Assembly: GCA_003075315.1 (NCBI GenBank) | Contig: QDFQ01000002.1 | Span: 334,821-398,820 of the forward strand | Source: Arthrobacter sp. TPD3018 | Lineage (GTDB): Bacteria; Pseudomonadota; Alphaproteobacteria; Sphingomonadales; Sphingomonadaceae | Direction of reading: 5' to 3' | Length of the DNA: 64,000 nucleotides | Shown here: piece after piece, positions 18,584-26,170 of the stretch | Numbering within the stretch: position 1 is the stretch's first letter | Layout of the letters: each line of letters begins with the position of its first letter | Made by a program: the position numbers and the translations under genes | Notes under the pieces: model-generated | What the model was told of the DNA's origin: nothing | Databases searched by the model: none | What the model saw: the letters and a program-made list of their open reading frames with translations, nothing else

Positions 18584-20953
18584 GTGACCGCTACCGCCCT
18601 TGCTCGCCGGACCCGCATCCTGTTCGCCGCTTGTGCGCTCGCCGCGATGGGTGTCGGCAACGCTGGGGCACAATCGACGGGGTTCGATCTGGCAGGCCCG
18701 TCGCTGACGGTCAGCGTCACGCACGGCGGCGTCACGCTTCCCCTGTCGCAAGTGCCGAATCTGGCGGTGGGCGACCGCATTCGCGTGGCGGTCGATCTGC
18801 CGCGGGCACAGGGCGCACGCTATCGACTCGTGCTCGCCTTCCTGCGTGGCGCGACCAATCCGCCGCCCAAGGACTGGCTGTTCGATGCCGAACCGTGGAA
18901 GGCGAAGAAGGCGACGATCGACGCGACCGTCCCTGCGGGCGCGGAGCAGGCGATCGTGCTGCTGGTCCCCGATACCGGCGGCGCATTGGATGCCGTGTCG
19001 TCGGCGATCCGCGGACGACCCGGCGCATTCGTCCGCGCGACGCAGGAACTGAACCAGGCGATGCTCGACCGGGCGCGGCTGGAGACGTTCGTCGCCAACG
19101 TCACCCATCGCGATCCGGCAGAGCTGGCCGACGTCTCGCCGCAGCTCGCGCGCAGCCTTGCGGTGAAGCTCGATACCGACTGCCTGCTGCGCCAGCCCGA
19201 TGCGCGCGCCGCCTGCCTGACGCAATCGAGCAACGCCGCTGTACTCGCCGATGCGCAAACCAGCTCGATCGCGCAGACCCTGGCCGGCACGCCTGCCGAC
19301 ATCGCCTTGCAGCTCAGTTCGACGCCCCAGGCGGGCTATGGCTATTACAGCCCCTATATCGGCGTGATCCGCGACGTCGTGCGGCTGTTCGGCGCGTTCC
19401 AGTCGGCGCAGCTCCAGTTCATTCCGGCGCTCGGCGTGCAGCACGACACGAGTACCGCACTGCTGCTCAACACCGTGCCCTCGTTCCGCAAGCCGCAATC
19501 GGTGCTGGTCGCTGCGCTGCCCGGCGTCGCCGCGCCGATCCTGCCGCCGCTGTCGGCGCGGGTGGATGGCGCGCTGTGCGTCAGCCGGCCCGGATTGCTG
19601 CTGCCGGTCGCGGGGGCGCCCCTGGTGTTCGCGACCCGCTATGCCCGCGACCTGTCGCTGCGCGTCAAGGGCGCGGACGGACAGACGCGCGCGGTGCCGC
19701 TGACGATCGATCCGGTCGGCGGCGGCTTCGTCCTCGGCAAGACCGACGGTGCCTTCGGGCCCGGCGCGGACGCGACGGTCCACGGCCTGTGGGGCTTTCA
19801 GCCGTTCGAGGGGCCGACGTTCCGACTGGTGGCGACCGCGGGTCGCACATGGCGGGTGGCCGACGACGCCACGCTGATCGTCGGGCGCGAGGCCCCGCTA
19901 CGGCTGGTCGGCGGCGCGGCGCCCTGCGTCACCCGCGTCGTGCTGGAACAGGCGGACGGTGCCGCCCGCCCGGTCGCCTGGACGGCATCGGATGCGGACA
20001 GCCTGTCGCTGAAGGTGCCGCTGGCCGATGCGACGCCGGGCCCCGTGACGCTGGCGCTGTACGGCTATGGATCGGACCAGCCGCAACGACTGGCCTTGCG
20101 GACCTTCGCTGAATCGAGCCGGATCGCCGGGTTCGACCTGCACGCCGGCGATCGACAGGGTGTGCTGACCGGCACGCGGCTGGATCAGGTCGCCAGCCTC
20201 GACATGGCGGGCGTGCTCTTCCGCCCTGGAGCGCTCGAACGCTCCGGCACGGGTGACCGGTTGCCGATGGTGACGGACATGGCCGATGTCGGCGCGTTCC
20301 AGCCGAAACAGGCGCGCGAGGCGAAGGTGACGCTACGCGATGGCCGCCAGATCGCGCTGAAGGTGACGATCGGCGCCCCTCGCCCGCAGGCGGCGCTGGT
20401 CGCGAAATCCGTGGAACGGGTTGGCCCCGCCCCCGCCCTGCCGATCGCGCTGACGGGGGACGATCTGGTGCCGCAGGATGCGCGACTGACCTTCTCTCTG
20501 CGCGTTGGGGGCGACGCGCGCCTCTCGCCCGGCGATGCGGTGGAGGTGACGGCAAGCGACGCCTCGCGATCGGTGACGCTGCCGCTCCAGCTACAGGATG
20601 CGGAGGTGGGAATCGCCTCGCTCGTCCCCGCCACCGCGCTGGGCGCATCGGCGCACGGGGCGCTGCGCTTCCGGCTGGTGCAGAGCGGCGTCGGGGGTCC
20701 GTGGCAGCCGCTGGCGACGCTGGTGCGCCTGCCGACGCTGACCGCCTGGCAGTGCGCGAAGAGCGGGTCCTGCACGCTCACCGGCGACGCCCTGTTCCTG
20801 ATCCGCAGCATCGCCAGCGGCGGACAGAGCGTGCCAGTGCCGGACGGATTTACCGGCGCCTCGATCGCCGTGCCGGCCCCGGCGGACGGAACGCTGAGGC
20901 TGACGTTGCGCGACACGCCACAGCCCGTGGTGACGGTGCGGCTGGCGCCGTAG
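18584..20953 (+). CDS. Large secreted protein of unknown function (789 aa)
   Basis: Not recognised. The GTG at 18584, preceded by GAGGCGAGG, gives a clear signal peptide (RRTRILFAACALAAMGV, ending NAGAQ). The mature protein is Ala/Val/Leu-rich with many short beta-strand-like segments and repeated patterns of the type TLxLxGxG, suggesting several beta-sandwich domains; a helical section lies around residues 130-250. Few cysteines are present (LLRQ..RAACL, APCVTRV, WQCAKSGSCTL). No catalytic motif is seen. It is monocistronic between the divergent esterase gene and the convergent CE2-type gene. It could be a surface or periplasmic structural protein; the function is open. Confidence 0.7.
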   Translation: MTATALARRTRILFAACALAAMGVGNAGAQSTGFDLAGPSLTVSVTHGGVTLPLSQVPNLAVGDRIRVAVDLPRAQGARYRLVLAFLRGATNPPPKDWLFDAEPWKAKKATIDATVPAGAEQAIVLLVPDTGGALDAVSSAIRGRPGAFVRATQELNQAMLDRARLETFVANVTHRDPAELADVSPQLARSLAVKLDTDCLLRQPDARAACLTQSSNAAVLADAQTSSIAQTLAGTPADIALQLSSTPQAGYGYYSPYIGVIRDVVRLFGAFQSAQLQFIPALGVQHDTSTALLLNTVPSFRKPQSVLVAALPGVAAPILPPLSARVDGALCVSRPGLLLPVAGAPLVFATRYARDLSLRVKGADGQTRAVPLTIDPVGGGFVLGKTDGAFGPGADATVHGLWGFQPFEGPTFRLVATAGRTWRVADDATLIVGREAPLRLVGGAAPCVTRVVLEQADGAARPVAWTASDADSLSLKVPLADATPGPVTLALYGYGSDQPQRLALRTFAESSRIAGFDLHAGDRQGVLTGTRLDQVASLDMAGVLFRPGALERSGTGDRLPMVTDMADVGAFQPKQAREAKVTLRDGRQIALKVTIGAPRPQAALVAKSVERVGPAPALPIALTGDDLVPQDARLTFSLRVGGDARLSPGDAVEVTASDASRSVTLPLQLQDAEVGIASLVPATALGASAHGALRFRLVQSGVGGPWQPLATLVRLPTLTAWQCAKSGSCTLTGDALFLIRSIASGGQSVPVPDGFTGASIAVPAPADGTLRLTLRDTPQPVVTVRLAP

Positions 20954-21002
20954 CCGTACAGGACGGCGCCACGTGCGGGACATCCGGCGTGCCGTCACCG
21001 GA

Positions 21003-21026
21003 AGATCCCGCCTTCGCTGGGGTGAC
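21003..21026. repeat. REP-like element, third copy
   Basis: AGATCCCGCCTTCGCTGG followed by GGTGAC, closely matching the element at 11147-11171. It lies between the convergent 789-aa secreted protein gene and the CE2-type esterase gene, the usual extragenic setting for such units. Confidence 0.55.
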
Positions 21027-21050
21027 CGCCAATGCGCGCCCCGTTACCCC

Positions 21051-22163
21051 CTAACGCCAGCCGGTCATGTTGGCAGCGATCGCCGCGCCGATCCGATCGG
21101 CGATGATGCGCTGATCGGCGAGCGAGGGGTGTGCGTTGCAACCCCCGAAGGCGAGGCCCGTCACCGGCACGAAGACGATGCGCCGGTCCCCCGCCGCGCG
21201 CATCGCGGCGACCACCTTGCCTTCCTCCGCCGCGATCTCGCCATCGGCGAGGTCGGTCGCCCACAGGACAATCAGCACATCCGGATCGCGCGCCCGCAGC
21301 GTCCGCAGGAAGCGCAGATACGTCGCCTCGTAATCGGCGTGCAGCGCCGCGCGCGTCGCCCAACGCTCGCCGGCATGCAGCGGCGTGCTGAAGTCGTTGG
21401 TGCCGAGCGCCGCGACGATCACCTTCGGGTGCCACTCCGGCTCCGACGCCTGCACGGCGCGATCGAACAGGACGTACGGATACGCCTCGGGCAGTTTCGG
21501 CGCCGCGAAGCCATTATAGTTGCGCACGACGCCGCGGCCAGAGATCGCGTTCACCTGATAGTCCGCCCCATAACGCCGGGCCAGCATCGCGCCGAAGCCG
21601 CGGGACGTATCGGTCGTCGCCCACACCTCCGCCTCCGAGCAGGTGCGCGTGGGCGATGTGACGCCATAACCGACAGTGTGCGAATCGCCGACGAACTCGA
21701 TCTGCCGCGCACGGCGGGGCAGTGGCACGGCCACGGTGCCGGGCTCCGCATAGAAAGGGCCGAAGCCGGTCGGCGCCGCCTGGCTTTCGGACGCGACCTC
21801 GACCCGTACGACATGACGCGCGTCCGACAACCCGCCGATCCGGTAGAGCCCCGGCGCGGGCTTGACGAGGGTATCCACCGCCCGCCCGTCGACGAGGACA
21901 TGGAGCGCCACGTCCCCGGCGCCGACCCGAAACAGCACGCCGCCGCCGCGCACCGCCGTTTCCACATAGCCGCCCGGCCACTGGCGGATGATTCCCTCCC
22001 CATCGCGCGCCGCACGACCATGGATCGCCATGGGCAGCGCGGTGAGGCGCGGCGGCGTAATCGACACGCGTGTGACGCGTTGCGCCAGGCCCGCGGCGGG
22101 CGCAGCCGCGATCAAGACCACGCCGGCCAGCCATCCCGTCATCGCCCGTCGCATCGCCGTCAT
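21051..22163 (-). CDS. CE2-type SGNH acetylesterase
   Basis: Exported two-domain carbohydrate esterase, 370 aa. A signal peptide (ending AAGLAQ) is followed by a jelly-roll N-terminal domain (about 35-150) and an SGNH hydrolase domain: block I Ser161 in FVGDSHTVGYG, block III Gly-Thr-Asn256-Asp in ALGTNDFS, and the catalytic His345 in CNAHPSLAD. This arrangement matches CE2 enzymes, which remove acetyl groups from xylan or glucomannan. The ATG at 22163 has GGAGGAGAGG directly upstream. It is divergent from a TonB receptor, sharing an intergenic region with two CAATCGATTG palindromes, so the esterase and importer are probably co-regulated. Confidence 0.88.
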   Translation of the reverse strand: MTAMRRAMTGWLAGVVLIAAAPAAGLAQRVTRVSITPPRLTALPMAIHGRAARDGEGIIRQWPGGYVETAVRGGGVLFRVGAGDVALHVLVDGRAVDTLVKPAPGLYRIGGLSDARHVVRVEVASESQAAPTGFGPFYAEPGTVAVPLPRRARQIEFVGDSHTVGYGVTSPTRTCSEAEVWATTDTSRGFGAMLARRYGADYQVNAISGRGVVRNYNGFAAPKLPEAYPYVLFDRAVQASEPEWHPKVIVAALGTNDFSTPLHAGERWATRAALHADYEATYLRFLRTLRARDPDVLIVLWATDLADGEIAAEEGKVVAAMRAAGDRRIVFVPVTGLAFGGCNAHPSLADQRIIADRIGAAIAANMTGWR

Positions 22164-22265
22164 CCTCTCCTCCGTTGGCCCGTCATGGCAGAGCAAGCCG
22201 GGCAACGCCAAGGGCGTCGGCGCCGCGCCGCCGTGTCGCCCATCGGCCACACGTCCGTCACAATC

Positions 22266-22300
22266 GCAATCGATTGAAAATCGGCATTGCAATCGATTGC
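22266..22300. promoter_or_regulatory. Paired CAATCGATTG operators in divergent promoter region
   Basis: Two perfect 10-bp palindromes CAATCGATTG at 22267-22276 and 22290-22299 (the second extends to 12 bp, GCAATCGATTGC). Their centres are 23 bp apart, between the CE2-type esterase and the receptor starting at 22360. The central CG and the AT-rich arms are like LacI-family sites. No regulator gene is adjacent, so the protein is probably encoded elsewhere. Confidence 0.65.
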
Positions 22301-22359
22301 TGTGGTGCTATTTCTTTCCTCGCAGACTTCGAAAGAGAGTCGGTGTCAGGGAGGATCGC

Positions 22360-24855
22360 ATGAAGGCTCGCCATTATCTGTTGACCACTGCCGCGCTGCT
22401 GATCGCCGGCACCGCCCACGCGCAGGTCGCACCCGCGCCCGTCGATACGGCAGCGAACGATGCCGCGCAGGCCGATGCCGCGCCTACGCCCGATCAGGGT
22501 CAGGACATCGTCGTCACCGGCGTCGCCCAGGGTCGCAACCGTCTCGACACGTCGATCTCGGTCAGCTCGCTCGACGCCGATCTCACCTCGAAGATCCCGC
22601 CGCGCAACACCGCCGAAATCCTGCGCAACCTGCCCGGCGTTCGCGTCGAGGCATCGGGTGGCGAAGGCAATGCCAACATCTCGGTTCGCGGCCTGCCCGT
22701 CGCGTCCGGTGGTTCGAAGTTCCTGCAATTGCAGGAAGACGGCCTGCCGGTACTGGAATTCGGCGACATCATCTTCGGCAATGCCGACATCTTCATCCGC
22801 AACGACCTGTCGCTCGCGCGCATCGAATCGGTCCGCGGCGGCTCGGCCTCGACCTTCGCCAGCAACTCGCCGGGCGGCATCATCAATTTCATCTCGAAGA
22901 CGGGCGAGAAGGACGGCGGCTCGTTCCAGCTGTCGAGCGGCCTCGACTATCGCGAATATCGCGCCGACTTCGCTTATGGCGGCCATATCGACGCCAATAC
23001 GCGCTATGAAATGAGCGGCTTCTACCGGATCGGCGACGGCCCGCGCCATGTCGGCTATGACGCGATGCGCGGCGGCCAGATCAAGGCGAACATCACCCGC
23101 GAATTCGACGGCGGCTATATCCGCCTGTACGGCAAGTATCTCGACGATCGCAGCATCGCCTTCCTCCCCAATCCGGTGCGCGTGAAGGGCAGCAACGGCG
23201 ATCCCAATTACCAGAACGTCCCCGGCTTCTCGATCAACGAGGATACGCTGCACAGCCGCTACATCCAGTCGGTGCTGACGCTGGACGGCAACAACAACCC
23301 CGTGCGCCGGCAGATCGGCGACGGCATGCATCCGGACGTGAAGTCGGTCGGGTTCGAAGGGCAGTTCCGCATCGCCGACGGCTGGAACGTCACCGAACGC
23401 TTCCGCTATTCGGCGATTTCGGGCGATTTCGTCTCGCCCTTTCCCGCTGCGGTAGGTGACGCGCAGACGACCGCCAACGGCTTTGCCGGTGCCAATGCGC
23501 AGCTCTTCTACGCCAGCGGCCCGCTCGCCGGGCAGCGGATCACCAATCCGTCGGCGCTCGGCGGCAACGGCCTGCTCGCCAGCGTCGTGCTGTTCGACGT
23601 GAAGCTCAACAGCCTCGACAACATCACCAACGACCTGCGCATCAACGGCAAGGTCGATCTGGGCGGCGGCGCGCTATCGATCGCGGCGGGCATGTACAAT
23701 TCGCGTCAGGACGTGAAGACCGATTGGCTGTGGACGTCCTTCTTCCAGACGGTGCAGGGCGATGGCCGATCCGTGCTGGTCGATATCCGCAACGCGGCCG
23801 GCGTGTCGCAGACGGCGGGCGGCACGCTCTATTCGGCGTCCTTCTTCGGCAATTGCTGCCGCCGCAGCTATGACGTGCGCTACACCACCAACGCGCCGTT
23901 CGCACAGCTGGGTTTCGAGGTCGGGCGGCTCAACGTCGACGCCAGCATCCGCTATGACTTCGGCTCGGCGAAGGGCGGCATCCGCGGCGATCTGCCGGGC
24001 GCGGTCACGACGCGTGCGCAAGACATGGACGGCAACGGCGTGATCTCGCCCGCCGAACAGACGGTGGCGTTCCTGCCCGCCAACCGCGCGCCTGTGAACT
24101 ACGACTACAACTATCTGTCCTATTCGGCCGGTGCGAACTATCGCCTCAGCGATACGCTGGCGGTCTTCGCCCGCTACAGCCGCGGCGGCCGCGTCAACGC
24201 CGATCGCCTGCTGTTCGGCCCGCTGGTCAACACTACCACCGGCGCGCTGGTGAACGGTGCCAAGCCGTACGACTTCGTCAAGCAAGCCGAAGGCGGCGTG
24301 AAGTTTAACTCCGGCCCGATCGGCCTATATGCGACCGTGTTCAACGCGCGGACGCAGGAGACGAACTATCTGCTCTCGCAGCAGCAATTCACCAGCCGCG
24401 ATTACGAAGCGACCGGCGTCGAGCTGGAAGGCCGCTTCCGCCGCGGGCCGTTCTCGCTGACCGCCGCTGGCACCTACACCGACTCGAAGATCACGCGCGA
24501 TGCGACCGACGCGACGCTGAACGGCAAGCGCCCGCAGCGGCAGGCGTCCTTCGTCTATCAGGCAACGCCGCAGGTGGATTTCGGCCGGATCAGCGTTGGC
24601 GCCAACGTCATCGGCACGACGTCCAGCTACACGCAGCCGGTCAACCAGTTGAAGATGCCGGCCTATACGCAGGTCAACGGCTTCATCGTGATCCGCCCGG
24701 CGGACAATGTCAGCATCAACGTCAACGCCAACAACATCTTCAACGTGAAGGGCATCACCGAAGCGGAAGACGCCGCGATCCCGGCCAACGGCCTGGTCCG
24801 CGCGCGCTCGATCAACGGCCGCACGATCGGCGCTGCCATCCGCTTCGACTTCTGA
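22360..24855 (+). CDS. TonB-dependent receptor (831 aa)
   Basis: Outer-membrane importer. The signal peptide MKARHYLLTTAALLIAG ends at AHAQ. A TonB-box-like GQDIVVTGVAQGR is followed by a plug (TAEILRNLPGVRVEASGG, NISVRGLPV, FASNSPGGIINFISKTG) and a 22-strand-type barrel ending in AIRFDF, with the C-terminal Phe usual for BAM substrates. GGGAGG 6-11 nt upstream supports the ATG at 22360. It is divergent from the CE2-type acetylesterase with twin operators between them and is followed by a hairpin and a convergent MFS gene. The ligand is probably an acetylated oligosaccharide, by association only. Confidence 0.93.
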   Translation: MKARHYLLTTAALLIAGTAHAQVAPAPVDTAANDAAQADAAPTPDQGQDIVVTGVAQGRNRLDTSISVSSLDADLTSKIPPRNTAEILRNLPGVRVEASGGEGNANISVRGLPVASGGSKFLQLQEDGLPVLEFGDIIFGNADIFIRNDLSLARIESVRGGSASTFASNSPGGIINFISKTGEKDGGSFQLSSGLDYREYRADFAYGGHIDANTRYEMSGFYRIGDGPRHVGYDAMRGGQIKANITREFDGGYIRLYGKYLDDRSIAFLPNPVRVKGSNGDPNYQNVPGFSINEDTLHSRYIQSVLTLDGNNNPVRRQIGDGMHPDVKSVGFEGQFRIADGWNVTERFRYSAISGDFVSPFPAAVGDAQTTANGFAGANAQLFYASGPLAGQRITNPSALGGNGLLASVVLFDVKLNSLDNITNDLRINGKVDLGGGALSIAAGMYNSRQDVKTDWLWTSFFQTVQGDGRSVLVDIRNAAGVSQTAGGTLYSASFFGNCCRRSYDVRYTTNAPFAQLGFEVGRLNVDASIRYDFGSAKGGIRGDLPGAVTTRAQDMDGNGVISPAEQTVAFLPANRAPVNYDYNYLSYSAGANYRLSDTLAVFARYSRGGRVNADRLLFGPLVNTTTGALVNGAKPYDFVKQAEGGVKFNSGPIGLYATVFNARTQETNYLLSQQQFTSRDYEATGVELEGRFRRGPFSLTAAGTYTDSKITRDATDATLNGKRPQRQASFVYQATPQVDFGRISVGANVIGTTSSYTQPVNQLKMPAYTQVNGFIVIRPADNVSINVNANNIFNVKGITEAEDAAIPANGLVRARSINGRTIGAAIRFDF

Positions 24856-24870
24856 AACGCGCGAAGGCGG

Positions 24871-24902
24871 CAGGCGGAGACCGGCATCCCGGTTTCCGCC
24901 TG
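24871..24902. terminator. Hairpin after receptor, between convergent genes
   Basis: A 14-bp stem with one G-T wobble (arms 24871-24884 and 24889-24902, loop CATC) lies 15 bp after the receptor stop and 20 bp before the convergent MFS stop. No T-tract follows in either direction, so it is a candidate bidirectional terminator or RNA end protector. Confidence 0.45.
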
Positions 24903-24921
24903 TGCCGTCACATCCGGTCCG

Positions 24922-26115
24922 CTATCGCTCCGTACGGACGCACAGCATCGTCAGCCCGCCGCCCACCGCCAATACGGCCAGCGCCAGCATCACACCGACG
25001 AAATCGTGCGGCGTCGCAAAGACCCAGGCGAGCGGCGGCCCCAGCAGAGAGGGCAAGGTGTTGGCGAGGTTGAGCAGGCCCAGGTCGCGCCCGCGATGGC
25101 GTGGATTGGGCAGCAATTGCATCGCGACGCCCGCGTTAAGCGCGACGAACACCGACGACCCCAGCGTATAGACGACGAATGCCGCCGCCCCGGCCGGCCA
25201 TCCCCGCGCCAGCGCCATACCGGCGAGCCCCGCCGCCGCGATCAGCGCGGCTAGCAGGATCGCGGGCTTGCGCCGCCGCGTCAGGTCGGACAGCCGGCCC
25301 AGGATCAACGCCGCGGGCAACGGGACGATGAACGCGATCGTCAGCAGATGCCCGATCCGGGCGGGCAATCCCGCTCGCTCCGCCGCGGGGACGATGCTCT
25401 CGAAATAATAGAGCAGATAGGTCTGCGTCACGACCCCGGCGATCTGGACGAACAGGCGCGCCACGCCTGCGACGATCAGATCGCGACGCGAGGCAGGCAC
25501 ATCCCCACGCGGGCTGCCATCCGCCACCGCGACGCGCGCGCGGGCCAGCAACAGCGGCGCGATGCAGGCGGCGACCGCCACCGGCAGGATCGCGAACCGT
25601 GCCGCCTCCGTCAGCATCGCCTGCCCGACCAGCACGGTCGAGACGATCGACGCGAGCGGTCCGCCCAATGCGAACAGGCCGCCCGCGACGCCCTTCTGCG
25701 CGTCCGGCACCTCTTCCGCCATGATCGCCATCATCGGCGCAAGCAGCGCATTCACCGCAATTTGAAACGTGACGAGGGCCGCGACCAGCGCGACCGGCGT
25801 CGCCGCGACGATCAGACCACCGTAGCTCGCCGCGGTCGCAGCCACGCCGCCCGCCATCCACACCCGTCGCCCGCCGCCGCGCGCCACCGACCGATCACTG
25901 AGCCAGCCGAACAGCACGTTCGATATGCTCGCGGCAATGGCGCCGGCGAACACGGTCGCGGTGAAGACGCCGATCCGCGCCTCACCGCTCAGCCCTTCGA
26001 CCTTGAGTGGCAGCAGCAGCGTCAGCAGCGGCAGATAGGCGATGACGCCACCGGCATTGGCCAGCGCCACCGCCCCGAGAAAGCCGGGCGAGCGCAAGGG
26101 AAATCGGGACGCCAT
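24922..26115 (-). CDS. MFS transporter
   Basis: Inner-membrane major facilitator of 397 aa with about 12 predicted helices. It shows the helix 2-3 loop signature GWLSDRSVARGGGRRVW (an MFS motif-A variant) and a related GRLSDLTRRRKP in the second half. It lies 55 bp downstream of the GH3 gene on the same strand and would form an operon with it, suggesting uptake of the monosaccharide or disaccharide produced. GGGGAGGG precedes the ATG at 26115. Substrate cannot be assigned. Confidence 0.85.
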   Translation of the reverse strand: MASRFPLRSPGFLGAVALANAGGVIAYLPLLTLLLPLKVEGLSGEARIGVFTATVFAGAIAASISNVLFGWLSDRSVARGGGRRVWMAGGVAATAASYGGLIVAATPVALVAALVTFQIAVNALLAPMMAIMAEEVPDAQKGVAGGLFALGGPLASIVSTVLVGQAMLTEAARFAILPVAVAACIAPLLLARARVAVADGSPRGDVPASRRDLIVAGVARLFVQIAGVVTQTYLLYYFESIVPAAERAGLPARIGHLLTIAFIVPLPAALILGRLSDLTRRRKPAILLAALIAAAGLAGMALARGWPAGAAAFVVYTLGSSVFVALNAGVAMQLLPNPRHRGRDLGLLNLANTLPSLLGPPLAWVFATPHDFVGVMLALAVLAVGGGLTMLCVRTER

Positions 26116-26170
26116 CGCCCTCCCCTGCGCTCCTTTGCGCCGCCCGGCAATCCACGTCAGCGACGGTGCC

